Assembly: GCA_002633005.1 (NCBI GenBank)
Contig: NMRA01000193.1
Span: 4,641 to 68,640, forward strand
Reading direction: 5' to 3'
From: Phoronis australis
Lineage: Eukaryota; Phoronida; Phoronidae
DNA: 64,000 bases
Shown: positions 1-10,978 of the stretch, piece after piece
How the letters are laid out: each line of letters opens with the position of its first letter
Position numbering within the stretch: position 1 is the stretch's first letter
Made by a program: the position numbers and the translations under genes
Notes under the pieces: generated by a model
Told to the model about the DNA's origin: nothing
The model's database searches: none
The model's input: only the letters and a program-made list of their open reading frames with translations

Positions 1-975
1 TGTCGGCTTGTGCACACAAAAACTGTGAGTTAACCGGCACTCACCTTGCACGTTGCAGCCGTTTAAGTGAAAAACTATATAGTTAACGTCATTGCATAAT
101 CCTCCGCCTTTTGTAACAAAAAAGTCTGTCGTCGATGACCCGCACACGCACTCACTCTCATACGCAGACGAACATCAAAACAAACGTCACGTTACAACAA
201 CGTGTGTTCATCCAGAGATTTTTCTCGTGTTGTGGGATACGATGTAGCGCAGATTTGGACTTAATCACAATTAATCTGGACTCCACATGAGCTTTAAAAA
301 TTGTAAAACATAAGGAAGATTTCAGGTAATTTGTTGAGTCGAAACTATATTTTTATTCAAGAATTCAAGTTTTCCTATTGACGATCGCGATTCAACGACC
401 TATCAGTCGGCAAGTTTTCGCCCTAGGATTTCAGCACAATTTTTTGAAAAATGATCGTAATTTAACAACGGAGTTTGATAGCAATGCACCACAATTTTGT
501 AGAAAGGCTGTCATAGGCTACAAATACGTCACAGAGCATAAGTTTGATGAATCTTAGCTTCCGATTTTACCCGGCGTTTCGGAAACCGGGTTTCAAGTGC
601 CTTAGGCTACAAAAAGCGTCCCCTCCCCGTGAAATTAATTTTTCTAAGCGCTATTAGAGCCAATACAGTATACATCTTTCCACCAAGGCTAGGTGATGCA
701 ACGAAATTATTCTTTGTTGCATTAGTTAACTGGTCTTGGCTAATTATTGTTTTATGGCCTGGTCATCCATTCAGCCAAAAGTAGTTCCATAGGTGGCTTA
801 TCAGCCAATTATTCACGCATGCTGACTCACAATAGAAGCCTGATAAGAGTGAAGGTGGATAAATGCGGTGTTCCTACAGTTTCTTGTGGTAGTGGATGTG
901 TTCACGACATGAATATATGCAGTGTATCATCATCTAGAACAACTCGATCAGCACGGTAATAACTTTTCTTACTTT
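1..975. other. Left flank, no supported gene
   Basis: No reading frame in this stretch resembles a known protein, and the short frames have random composition. The only gene-like signal is a strong splice donor on the minus strand at 39-44 (AAG then GTGAGT), described separately. The stretch is moderately AT-rich single-copy-looking sequence. Confidence 0.5.
45..200 (-). other. Possible non-coding first exon of a gene running off the left edge
   Basis: On the minus strand a consensus donor (AAG followed by GTGAGT, plus-strand 39-44) ends a stretch with several CpGs. All frames close quickly, so it would be 5' UTR. The right boundary is arbitrary. The only support is one good donor plus composition, so this is a weak call. 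Confidence 0.18.
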
Positions 976-1250
976 AGTATCATGCGCGCACCCGGGGGGG
1001 GCTCGAACGAGCCCCCCCCCCAATTGGCAAAGTGGGCAAAAAAAGGTCCGCGCCTCCGAGAGACAAAGACCGAGAAAATGGGACAAAAGCCCACTAAATA
1101 CGCACAAACGCGCAATTTACAGAGGTGCTCCTTTTTTCTTTTATTTTTAGTCCCCCGCCCTATTTTGTTAGCAAATGGTCCACCGACAACGTCGAGAATT
1201 CGAGCCCCCCATATCGAACACTGGGTGCGCGCACGAGTATGTGATACTTC
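976..1250. mobile_element. MITE-like element with GTATCA/GCGCGCACCC inverted ends
   Basis: The left end reads AGTATCA-TGCGCGCACCC and the right end is its inverse (GGGTGCGCGCAC ... TGATACT), so about 275 bp are bounded by imperfect terminal inverted repeats. Just inside the left end, runs of G and C form a perfect hairpin around CTCGAACGAG (about 993-1020). No coding capacity and no clear target duplication were found. Confidence 0.5.
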
Positions 1251-1849
1251 TTCAATTTGAACAAGAACTTGTTAAACTTAACACCTACCTCATGAATTTT
1301 TGCATGATATAGAAGTGGCCGGGCTGTGATCACAAGTTGTAGTGTACGTACCCTTTCACACAACTGATCTGTGATGCATTAGGCCATAAAAATTTATTTG
1401 GTGGTTCTTGTGCAAAAATATTTTAGATTACAAACCTGGAACGATGGTACTTTGAAATGACCCAGCTTTTACAGTTATATGACAACCTTCATTTTTCACC
1501 ACCAAGTGGCCACCGAATATGGACCTTCTTGATTGTGATTTGCCCGTATAGCTAAGTATATATTGGATCTTGTCTATCTGACTCCTCATACTTTTTATTA
1601 AAAAATCATCAATTTTGTTAAGGTGTTGGTACGGTGTTGCAGTAATTTTCATCCTAATATGACTGTACAACATGTGCTTGTAATCAAGTTGACCACGACT
1701 TGAGTAATAGCATAGTGTACATACTGCGCTGTGTACACTAGCACTGAACATGGGTTTGTTTTGTTCGGTTTTGAGTAGTTTTGGGCAACTGCCTAGTGAA
1801 TTTTCTCTGAGTTTCGAGTATTTCACTGAGAAGGTATTGAGGTTGGGGT

Positions 1850-2016
1850 CAGTGGCGGATTTAGGGGGGGGGGGGGCAAGGGGGCCATGGCCCCCCTAAA
1901 ATTCTACTAGATTCCATTTGGCAGTTCGGGTGTGCGGATGTCTGACGGGCTAAATCCTAGCCAATACTCTACCCGCCCTAGCCCCCCTTAACTCAAAACT
2001 CCTGGATCCGCCCCTG
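1850..2016 (+). mobile_element. hAT-like MITE, copy 1 (167 bp)
   Basis: It starts CAGTGGCGGATTTAGG and ends CCTGGATCCGCCCCTG; these are 16-bp inverted repeats with a few mismatches. It is flanked by a perfect 5-bp direct repeat, GGGGT at 1845-1849 and 2017-2021. CAG...CTG termini with a GGCGGAT core are typical of hAT transposons. The internal sequence has long C/G runs and codes for nothing. Related copies lie at 38132-38428, 40797-40950 and 55556-55696. Confidence 0.82.
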
Positions 2017-3058
2017 GGGGTTTGGCTGAAACTAGGAGCTGGTTCCTAGGCTTGAAATACCCACCCGTCAACATTTACAGGACAAAAATACCACCCACTT
2101 TCAATGATATACTTCTTTTAAGAAGGACCACTCATAATTCATTAAAGTTTTCTTCAAAAGAGGACCACCCATAAATTTTTATTTCAACTGCCGCGCCCCC
2201 TCCCATACCGATTTTGCTTTGAACAGCAGAGTTACTCATCGTGCTACTGTTGAATTTAATTACTGTAAAAGAGGTCCAAATCAAAAGTAGCATCTTCGAT
2301 GGAATGTGGGCGGGTTTACAACCACTTTTAAGTCTTTCCGGCAATCTTTACCCTCTGACACAGCGCCACCTATACTGAAAAGTGGCCCTGTGGAAACATG
2401 ATGAATGAAACACGAAATTCTGTGTGTGGGCATCAATGAGTATGCTTGGTTGGAAGTTTATCGATCACATCGCCACCACTTGCGCACGCGTTCTATGCAC
2501 TGAACTTTTTTGCGCTTAAGTCATTGGATCGGGGAGTTTCCTTGATTTCCTTCGATTACAATCAGTTTTAATAAACTGCAACAATTCAAGTCAAAGGTGG
2601 ATTACAACTATTCAAGTCAAAGGCGGTCGCCATACTACGTAACAGTAAACTGAAAGGGGTTTTCCAGATTTCAACCAATGGGAGTGACTGAATGTTATGA
2701 CGTTGGTTTCATAACTTTAACCAATGAGAAGCCACGTTAAAAGCGAAAAACATGAACTAATCACTGTAGATGAGAATTGAACTGCTGGAATTTGTAAAAC
2801 TGCCACGTGCAAGTGCTGAAGCAACATGACTGTAGTTGTCAAAAGTTGGTTGATGAATTGTTTACGCTGTATTTCATGACAACAGTTATTTCAAGTTTGT
2901 TCTCTTGGTGGCATCACCCCACAATAACGAACAGCTGAAGCACATAGTATTGTTATGTTAGAGGAAAAGACACTCCCGGAACAATTAGTAAAACCCGTCA
3001 CTCATTTTACAGCATCTATCAACTATCACCGCTACTGGACAAGTGAAACGAACCCCAG
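2017..3058. other. Intergenic stretch
   Basis: No protein-like frame is visible. A short internal near-duplication (ATT/ACAACTATTCAAGTCAAAGG type) occurs around 2583-2625. The sequence includes the likely 3' flank of DNAJC24. Confidence 0.4.
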
Positions 3059-3064
3059 TTTATT
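3059..3064 (-). terminator. Polyadenylation signal candidate for DNAJC24
   Basis: AATAAA on the minus strand, about 265 nt past the DNAJC24 stop codon. No nearer canonical hexamer was seen on that strand. Confidence 0.4.
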
Positions 3065-3327
3065 ACGATAAAACAAGATGTCCGAGCTGATGATAATTAA
3101 GTCATAGATTCCCTTTCTGTGTAGTTTCCTCTTCTGTACATCAACAAGATTGTTACCTACTTTTCTGTAACCGTTTTAGTGGTGTTTTGAACCTTTGGAA
3201 CATCAACAAATAACTGTATTTTTCAGTTTTGTAGTATAAAGCACTAGAAAAACAACAGCAGCATCGTAAGTGAAATCTCCGAATTCAGCCTTTCTAGTCT
3301 TTTAATGAGAGTCAGTGATCAGTGTTA

Positions 3328-3768
3328 TCACTCCTTGTTGGTATTCTCAGAGTCATACACAATTCTGATGCATAAACTGCATGACTGACAACTAACAAGA
3401 TCCACATGAACTGACACGTCCATTCTTGTCAATAAATATTCTCCACCACATCTGCAGCCATAACTGAACACGCCATCTTCCAGGTCAAATTCATTTACAT
3501 CAATCGTATCTTGAATAGGAAATTTCTGACAAAGCGTTCTTTGCCGCCACCTAGTGTCATACTCGGATTTAAGATCTTGGTTACTTAATATGTTCCATGC
3601 TTTTTTTATGGTGATAAACTTGTGCGCGGCCAGTTCGCTAGTTTGTTCTGCGCAATTTGTAGATATTTTGTCCGGGTGATGCAGTAGCATTAACTTCTGG
3701 TATGACTTCCTAAGCTCCTCCTTAGATGCATCACAAGAGCAGTTCAGTATCTCATAAAGGTTCTCCAT
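3328..3768 (-). CDS. DNAJC24: DPH4/DNAJC24, J-domain and CSL zinc-finger cofactor of diphthamide synthesis
   Basis: This encodes 146 residues, close to the length of vertebrate DNAJC24 (about 149). An N-terminal J domain (about residues 3-75) contains the HPD tripeptide at 31-33. A C-terminal CSL-type zinc site follows, with C105-x-C107 and C127-x-x-C130. In the family this protein binds iron/zinc, stimulates Hsp70 and supports the first step of diphthamide formation on elongation factor 2 in the cytosol. The coding region is a single exon here. The start chosen is the Met just inside a good acceptor (TTCTTTCAG, then AAGAA before ATG). An in-frame ATG at 3816 lies in what is probably the upstream intron. 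A matching donor is at 4049-4054, so a non-coding first exon is inferred. The gene is divergent from TMX2. Confidence 0.93.
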   Translation of the reverse strand: MENLYEILNCSCDASKEELRKSYQKLMLLHHPDKISTNCAEQTSELAAHKFITIKKAWNILSNQDLKSEYDTRWRQRTLCQKFPIQDTIDVNEFDLEDGVFSYGCRCGGEYLLTRMDVSVHVDLVSCQSCSLCIRIVYDSENTNKE

Positions 3769-4054
3769 TTCTTCTGAAAGAACAATAGCACATGGAAGTA
3801 TAGTGGTAATTATCAAACTTGACGACTTTGTTTTTCAAATGAAATTTTACAGTCTTTGGTATATCAATCAGTATAAATTTTTTCATAATAACACATACGT
3901 TAAAAGTTTAAAACAACACATCGCACACATGCTCGATACCCATGGTATGGCATGTTCCTCTACTGCGAAGAGACAGTCATATATCTCTCTAAAAATATTT
4001 TAAAATGCAATAATAGAATTTATCTTAAATTTAATCAGGGACTCCTTGACTTAC

Positions 4055-4250
4055 CCTGCTATCTTTTTCCAATAAGTCAGTAACCAACTGAAAACAGACC
4101 ATCGCAACTCACAACACAACAGACACTGCCTGGTATGGCTGGTAGCACCATCGATACTCGCACAGACGGGCGACCCGACAACTCTGGCTGATTTTCCCTA
4201 CCTCAGGCAAGTCAGTGGCTGGGAGTGTGGCGCACCGACTAGAAGAAGAC
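4055..4250 (-). other. DNAJC24: Probable 5' non-coding exon of DNAJC24
   Basis: A consensus donor on the minus strand (AGG then GTAAGT, plus-strand 4049-4054) pairs with the acceptor directly upstream of the DNAJC24 start codon, giving a 5' UTR intron of about 0.28 kb. The upstream limit (transcription start) is a guess. The frame is not open across the exon. Confidence 0.5.
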
Positions 4251-4503
4251 CTTTATTCTGGCTAAATGGATTGAGTGTCACAAAGAAACAACCATCTAAT
4301 TGCCCTCAAGTTTAGAAAACATACTGAGGATACGCTCGGAGGCCCCACACTGAATCCCCACAGAACCACACGTTTCCCTTCCAGAAAGCAGAAAACACGA
4401 CCAGAAGCAGAAAACACGACCAGAAAAGCGGATATTGCGTACTGCGCATTACATGAAAAGAAAACTTCCGTCTGTCTGTTCCGTCCAAGTATCACTTTGC
4501 AAG
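4110..4503. promoter_or_regulatory. Shared promoter region of the divergent DNAJC24 and TMX2 genes
   Basis: The two genes are transcribed away from each other, with under 0.5 kb between the inferred DNAJC24 first exon and the TMX2 start codon. No clear TATA box is placed for either gene, as is usual for head-to-head housekeeping genes. A GAAAACACGACCAGAA(A/G)C motif is repeated in tandem at about 4390-4425. Promoter activity is inferred from layout only. Confidence 0.5.
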
Positions 4504-7500
4504 ATGTATCGCGCAATTTTGGAACAGATTAAGCCCTTTTTACATTTTCATTACTTTTCAAATTTGCTTTTAGCACTGTTATTTTTGATGCTCAAGTTTA
4601 TACCTTGGACTTGTGTCGTTTTATTTGACGATTGTCACTTGGAATTGGTACGTTCTTTGACTTTATCTCGATCTTTTTTCTCAGCTTGTGAGTTGTGCAC
4701 AGATTTGAGTAGTGCCGTTCATCAAACACTCAAACAGTCGTATTGCTATAAGTAGGCCTAAGTTTTGCTCATACAGCCTTAGAAGGACACCTGAGGGGAT
4801 AGTTCTAAAACCCCTTCGACCCCCACACTCCACATCCCTCGACCCTGCCCTGGGCCTGCCCACGACCCTCTCGACCCACAGCCTCTTGTCTTGAGTCCCC
4901 ACGACCCACAACCCCCACGACCTGTGGCAATAGAGCCTAGTAGACTAGAGCTGTTTGTGCGAGTTTTACATATTGCATAATCTTATTACATCGCTGAGTG
5001 ACATTCCCATGAGACATACCTACACGCTAGTCTGCTCTGCCTCATGGCTGGTGATTAAACACAGAAAGTGGCATGAGAACGTGGTCTGAAATAGCACATT
5101 GTGAGAGCGATATCGTTGTTATGGAAATAGCTCCATGAACAACTACCTATAGCCCAGTTCTACTAAACTTAGGGAGAGAGCATGTTAACGTGAATGTACA
5201 TAATTTCACATTTTTATTATCTGCTTTCAGTTGTATACTCATTTACAATATACTCCATGTAACGTTGAAATACTGTTAAGTAAACATTGTGTTTTTTCAA
5301 AATCTGCGAGGCTGATGATCGTTGACCTCTCTGTTCCACCACATGACGGCAGTTAAGTGTTCAAGGAAAGTCACAGTCACTTAGCGATGTAATAAGTTTG
5401 TAAAATACGTAAAAAGTGCAAAAATACCTCTTTTGCCACAGGCCGTGGGTTGAGAACGTCGTAGGTGTGGGGGTCGAGGGGTTTTAGAACAATCTATATA
5501 AAGGGACTCTTTTAATCACTTGCCAAAGAGTAGTTGCCCATAGGCAAGTGATTAAGAGAGGCCTTTATATTACTACACTTACTGCAGATTCACCACATTC
5601 TTCCCAATCCAGTGATTAGTGGTAATGCCGCCTGGAACTCAACATCAGATCGGCCCCCTCTAAATCTGCCTCCTCAGCCATTATGGCTCTATCAATATCA
5701 GGAGGCTGTGTGGTCCCTTTCTGCTGTCGGGAGTAGATACCGTTGCTGGGTGCCAATGTAGTGAAAAATCACCTAGTCCGAACCCGGTACCTCTTGCTTC
5801 AGTGTCGGGCATCCTAACCAGTTGACCAATGTGCCAGCCCATAGGCGAGTTATTGTATTACTACTAGGACACCCACTGCAGATTCACCACAAATCTTTCT
5901 GTTTCAGAGAGAGTATGAGTTGCTCACATTCTTGGGATGTGTTTTGGTTGTCAAAGGCCGTAAACAAGGTAAAGCAAAGATCAAACCTAATTTAAAAAGA
6001 TACTAAGCCTTGTTTTAAGACTATTAACAAATATTTACTGTGGCAAGAAACAAACTAATCTGTAACCCCCGTTCTCTCTTAAAAGTTTATAACAAGTTTG
6101 TTAACTCCATCATGATTAATAAACACTGTGGCGATTTAATTGACGTCTGTGGGGGAAAGACTACTAGTAGCCATCTTGAACCTCACTCTTCAGGCTTCAC
6201 TTTGTGACAAAACAACAATAATTGCAGACAGTCTGGTACACGTTGTGCCAGAGGTGTGCAGGATGCTCAGGCTAGAGACCTGACTCGAGGATCTATCAGT
6301 ATGCCTTGGTGAGACTCGAACCCATGACCTTGAGTAAAGGAAGCGAACACTTGTCCCACTAGGCCACACTGGCCTCCTCCCACTTTGTGACATAGTGAAG
6401 AGTTTTTGCTGAATGATGCTAATTAATTTCTCAAAGGAGGTACTGATCCTACAATAACATGTGGCAGAACCAATATTACGTAAAATTGAGAAAACAGGGT
6501 TTAGTATCCTGTAAATGAAGGTGTCAGTTACAAATGTGATAAAACTTAACTTCGTCATACTGTGAAAGGTCTTCACCTCTCCTGATAAACTTGAGCAGTT
6601 TTGCTTTGCTTCATGAACTATTGTCAGTTCTTCCAAAGCCCATAAATTAACTTGTATCTTACAATGAGCAAATTGAGACCTATTCTTAGATATGTCTTAT
6701 TCAAAAGTGAGTGTTTTATGTCTTTAAATTTATTTTGTTTTGTTGATACTCTTCCAGCATCATCCCAAGACTATTTCTCCACTGTGTGCATGTTTGCTAA
6801 GATACTCAACACTATACTCTTCTTCCGGCAAAACCCTCTGTTGGCTGTTGTCTACATAATCATCAGCATTCGTAAGTTGTCAATAGACTAATCCATTATA
6901 CTTGTTCATCTTTTGTATTATATTTTCTGGCACATGCATTAGTGCTATTAGTTTGCTAATATTTCAATATTATAGTGGTTAGCCCACTTGTACAGACTTT
7001 AGATGTGTGTATGTTTTGTTTTGGAATATAGCACAAAAATGCAGATTGTTAAATGTTTACTGTTTGTAGTTCATTTCTTCAAATTGTCCTGAGACTAAAA
7101 TTGATAATCAATATTGCCAAAGCATATCAATTTTTCTGTCCTTTGTTTGGGGTTTTGTAAGAACCTTTTGACTGTACATAACATTGTCTGGTAAATTGCT
7201 CTTTCAAAGACATTGTTTCCAAGTTCCTTGTGTCCTTTTTTGATGAAGCATATCATCTTGTATCATTTTTAGTGTCTGTCTTGATTGCTTAGGTTTTAAT
7301 CACTCTCAGACTCTTTAAATAAATTTACCTTCACAACTTCTTGGCCAGGTTGAATATTTTTCTTAATTTTCCTTTATTTCTTTTTGGTACGGAGCTCATG
7401 AAATTTGGGATGTTGAAGTGCACCTGTAACTAGAGGATTGGGAAGTGCTCCCCTACAAACTTAAGAAGCCTGTCACAGTGCCTGATTTTTATGAACAACA

Positions 7501-10500
7501 TGTTGTCCTGGTCTTGACTTTTGGTGTTTCACTTCCAGTGCATCTGGCCATGCTTCCGGAGCCAGCGTACTCGGGTCCCGAGGCTATCACATACTTCACT
7601 GGTGACCAGTTGGAGGTAGTGTTAGACTGCTGCTTACAAACGATTCATTGTTTTTGAGTCCAGTGAGAATGTAATTGTTGAAGGCAATGCTTATTAGTGA
7701 AGCCTAGCATTATAAATAACCCACAAATTTTATTGTTTAGATAATTAGAGTTATGTAAGATCCTAGAAAGATTAAAAAAATGGCTAACTTGTTTTCATAT
7801 TTTCGTAAACAGTCAGTAACACTAAAGTTTTGAACCTCAGCTACCAATAGACATTGTTTCAAAAAAGTGTGGGTATTCACAACAATGGTAGAAGACCTTG
7901 AAAAATGAAGAAGTTTAGTTTTGGCAATAATTTATCTGAAATTGTGAGATTTTATTGTGTTACTGTTTTTAAACTGACTATCGTATTTGGCCACAATGTT
8001 TTGTTTGGGTGCTTCACTATCGTTCACTACAGTGATATACCCACACTAACAAGGAACATTGAGTGAATTTTGTGCAAGTTTTGTTAGCTGGGATAGTGCC
8101 TTCTGTACATTCACCAAAGCCAGACAATGCTTTTGAATGAGTTTTCTTCCTGAAGTTTCAGTGAGATTGTAATTATATTGAAATGTTTGCGTTTGCTTGC
8201 AGGAAGAGCTGGACCGTGACAAGCGAATCACTTGGATAGTTGAGTTTTATGCTGCTTGGTCGCCATTGTGCGTTAGCTTCGCCAAGATATTCTCAGCATT
8301 ATCAGGAAAGTGAGTACTTCCTGCAAACATTTAAGTCGTGTCTGAACACCATCTGTTGGCCACATCACGTGGCCTAATGAATGATAAGTCTGAAAATTTT
8401 TCTGCCCTGACTGGGACTTGAAACCAGGACCTTGCAGATGGTCTAGCTACTGAGTACTTACTGTTTGAACTGTGTGCAATAGTATAGTATTCTGCCCACA
8501 TATCGTTTCAACTCCCGCCCTTCAACTATTGACGGAAGTTTGTTTAACACTCAGCAGTGCTTACCCTCGACTTCTAAACATCCACGAGACCCTGCAGTTT
8601 TATGAACCATTCTGATGAAAATTTTGTAATATTTTTTTTGAAATGTTGCATTTTTGACATTTCTTGAAAAACACATTGGGAAAGTGAGTGAGTTCTTCAG
8701 TGGTAAACAAAGCTTAGGAAGCTAGTAATGGTTTGCATGTTGTCTCCCCTCCTGTATCACTTATTAAAGAAATTTGTAGTTGATATGAATTCACTATCTA
8801 TTGAAAAGTGTTATCATAATTGTGAGTGCCCTTTCACTGCGCATGTGTTCCCTTTGAAGTAGTCTGAACATACCTTACAGCCATTCACGTTACTAGCATT
8901 TTCACTTCTAATGTATGTGTTAGGAAAAAACTGACATTTTGGCTCGAATGTGAACATAGTATTAGGATTTTGATGATGTATTGTTGTATTGAATGTGTTG
9001 TTGTTGTAAGTGATATGCAGTACAACACAAAAAGTGTTTTCCTGTTATCCCCTGAGATGTTAACAGCAAAAATGACTGATAATAACAATAAGGACGACAA
9101 AATTCTAAACACAGAGTGGCTTAGCCACCTCACTAATGTTTTTGTTAATTCCCCGCCGCTGTCAGTCAAGAGAGAAGACTATTCTGGCATTGAATTTGGC
9201 TTCTGCCCAGCCATCACGATGGGGGAATTCTGGGTCATTTTGTCTGAATACTTTGGGCTTGTACTGTATACTTCTACAAAAACATACGTAATTGCATGTT
9301 AAGTGTGCTCATTGAACCAGATTAACCATACTTTACTAGGAGGGGAATGTGGATTACCTTTATCTTTCAAGATTAAAGGAGTCTTGAATTTTTCAGATAC
9401 TCTCTTGACAATTTGAAATTTGGAAAGGTTGACGTCACGAGATCTCCCAAAGTAGTTGAAAAGTAAGTTTGTATTTTGTGTCTTGTATAGAATGGGATCA
9501 GCTCTGCTGCACCAGTTAGTTCTCTGTACGATCTGGAAGACAGGGAAGAAGGACGTGGCAACCTCTTGAACAGGGGCTGCATTTGAGGCATGGGTTTGGC
9601 CAAAGGTGCCCACTGCCACCTGTCCTTAGTTCATTTTGTCAAGTTGTTAAGAAGGGCTCAGGTGTTCTGAGAATGAGTAAAGTGTGTCATGGCTGTAAGT
9701 AATTGTTTTAACAGTGAGGTTAGTTATCAATATTGTTTTGAGTGTGAAAAATATCATGTAAGCTATTTCCCTCTAAATGCTAAAAATGTCCTCTGTGAGA
9801 AGATGTATTTAATTATGCAAATTTTGTTTTAGTTGGTTGTTAGAATGTGGTAGACTTAAAACTCTTGTGTGATTCCATTTTGTTGTAGGTTAAAGATCAA
9901 TGTGTCACCTTGGTCCAAAAGTTTGCCAACAGTAATTGTGTTTCAAAATGGAAAAGAAAAGGACAGACGGCCATTCACGGATATTAAAGGAAGGACAATA
10001 CGATTTGTATTTAGCGAGGTTTGTACAGGATTGGAGTTATCTCCCCAAAAGTATTGAGGCGACTATTATATGGTTCATTTATACTTAGCGCTATCAACCC
10101 ACAGTACTTGTAAAATCTGCACAATTCCGGGCAAAAATAATTTATAAAATGATTCCCTTTCCACTTTTCAAAGGCTTTCTATGTTGTTAAATATGACAAT
10201 AAACTATTGGTATTGTGTTGTTTGATAGTAGTGATGGAGTCAGGTTTCGTAATGCTTATTTTTGTTTAGAAATTTTAATGACAAGATAAAATGTTGCTTC
10301 TCTGCTATGCTGTGTCAAAAAATCACTACAGTAAAGCATAGATATGCACATGGTTATGCATTCTGTAGATTCAGTCAAGTCTTGACTAAATTGAACGCAC
10401 AACTGATTGCGTAGTATTTTGTTGTAAGAATGGAATATAATTGCAATAGAAATGAGTATACGTCAACAATGATAAGTGGAAAACATTAACATCTGACAAT

Positions 10501-10978
10501 CCCATCTTGAAGCAGTGAAGGGAAACAAAAATATTTTAAGAACTACCTCATCCAGTAGTTATCGTCTAAGTACAGAAATATAATACTTAAATAAAGTTTT
10601 GGTGCATTTTTTAGTTGTACTTGATGTGTTGAAGATCAGTTAGTTACTGTATTGGGGTGATACCAAGTCATATTCAGTTAGTTACTGTATTGGGGTGATA
10701 CCAAGTCATATTCAGTTAGTTACTGTATTGGGGTGATACCAAGTCATATTCAGTTAGTTACTGTATTGGGGTGATACCAAGTCTTATTCAGTTAGTTACT
10801 GTATTGGGGTGATACCAAGTCTTATTCAGTTTGTTACTGTATTGGGGTGATACCAAGTCATATTCTTTTGTTCCAGGCAAACATAATAAGAGAATTTCAA
10901 CTTAATGAGCTTCACCATCAGTGCAAACAGAATCCTTTGCCAAGCAAAAGGCAAAAGGAAGAGAAGAAGGAACAATGA
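4504..10978 (+). CDS. TMX2: TMX2, thioredoxin-related transmembrane protein 2 (8 exons)
   Basis: Coding exons: 4504-4647, 5908-5968, 6758-6871, 7539-7615, 8203-8309, 9397-9462, 9889-10018, 10877-10978. They total 801 nt and encode 266 residues (vertebrate TMX2 about 296), with GT-AG introns and consistent phases. Hydrophobic segments lie at about residues 18-38 and in exons 2-3. The thioredoxin-like domain spans exons 5-7, with the non-canonical site S152-P-L-C155 in place of CxxC; vertebrate TMX2 also has an SxxC site. The C-terminus ends KKEQ, a KKxx dilysine ER-retrieval signal. Family role: an ER membrane protein of the disulfide isomerase family, linked to ER-mitochondria contacts and redox state. 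Start choice: Met at 4504 aligns with the family's short luminal N-terminus; in-frame ATGs at 4435 and 4453 would add 23 or 17 atypical residues. It converges on DHX37. Confidence 0.93.
4799..5495. mobile_element. Non-coding element with inverted C-rich ends in TMX2 intron 1
   Basis: The left end (TAGTTCTAAAACCCCTTCGA, then CCCCCACAC) is matched in reverse at 5461-5495. A second inner pair, CCACGACCTGTGGCAATAG at about 4911-4931, is matched by TTGCCACAGGCCGTGG at about 5432-5450. The element is about 0.7 kb, with C-rich repeats of CGACCC near the left end and no coding capacity. Nested inverted ends suggest a fold-back or MITE-type transposon. No target duplication was identified. Confidence 0.5.
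5497..5570. repeat. Perfect-looking hairpin with a duplicated flank
   Basis: Two arms of about 28 bp (TAATCACTTGCC and GGCAAGTGATTA at the tips, TATAAAGG and CCTTTATA at the base) surround a loop of about 17 bp. The sequence after it (GCCCATAGGC to ACTGCAGATTCACCAC, 5535-5595) recurs at 5838-5890, directly upstream of the TMX2 exon 2 acceptor. The SINE-like block therefore sits between two copies of a segment of about 55 bp. Confidence 0.6.
5745..5850 (-). mobile_element. tRNA-derived SINE head
   Basis: Read on the minus strand it shows an A-box-like TGGTCAACTGGTTAGG and a B-box-like GGGTTCGGACT at tRNA spacing. The ends do not pair as an acceptor stem, so it is a tRNA-derived retroposon head and not a working tRNA. 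It lies in TMX2 intron 1. Confidence 0.55.
6222..6382 (-). mobile_element. tRNA-derived SINE with 3' hairpin, copy 1
   Basis: On the minus strand the head reads GGCCAGTGTGGCCTAGTGGG, and the B box GGGTTCGAGTC follows. The 3' end is a hairpin with arms TCTGG(T/C)ACA and TGTACCAGA (6232-6252). The same head and tail are seen at 32160-32390 and 54698-54930. It lies in TMX2 intron 2. Confidence 0.7.
8385..8455 (-). mobile_element. tRNA-like SINE head fragment
   Basis: The minus strand carries an A-box-like CTCAGTAGCTAGACC and a B box GGTTTCAAGTCCC, with no paired acceptor stem. It is a short remnant within TMX2 intron 5. Confidence 0.4.
9018..9266 (+). mobile_element. Mariner-like MITE family, copy 1 (about 250 bp)
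   Basis: The ends are CAGTACAA and TTGTACTG, and inner TIR sequence (CAGACAAAAT(G/A) type) extends the match to about 30 bp. The core contains a GGGGAATTCTGG block. Copies: 16052-16289 (-), 24158-24440 (-), 25551-25808 (-), 28929-29178 (+), and a fragment at 56403-56470. CAGT ends and a TA on both sides of the 28929 copy resemble Tc1/mariner derivatives. It lies in TMX2 intron 5. Confidence 0.68.
10637..10864 (+). repeat. Minisatellite, 38-bp unit, 6 copies, abutting a splice acceptor
   Basis: Six near-identical 38-bp units, each containing TACTGTATTGGGGTGATACC, run to within 12 bp of the TMX2 exon 8 acceptor. Units differ by single bases (GTCATATT or GTCTTATT; the last begins CAGTTTGTT). 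The branch-point region of the last TMX2 intron must therefore lie inside the array. Confidence 0.95.

Noticed and set aside
1428-1826. 132-codon open frame on the minus strand
   Set aside because: No recognisable domain, no splice context, composition like translated AT-rich intergenic DNA. It could only be rescued by transcript or conservation data.
10637-10864. Regular repeats as a CRISPR-like array
   Set aside because: Units are contiguous tandem copies with no unique spacers, inside a eukaryotic intron.
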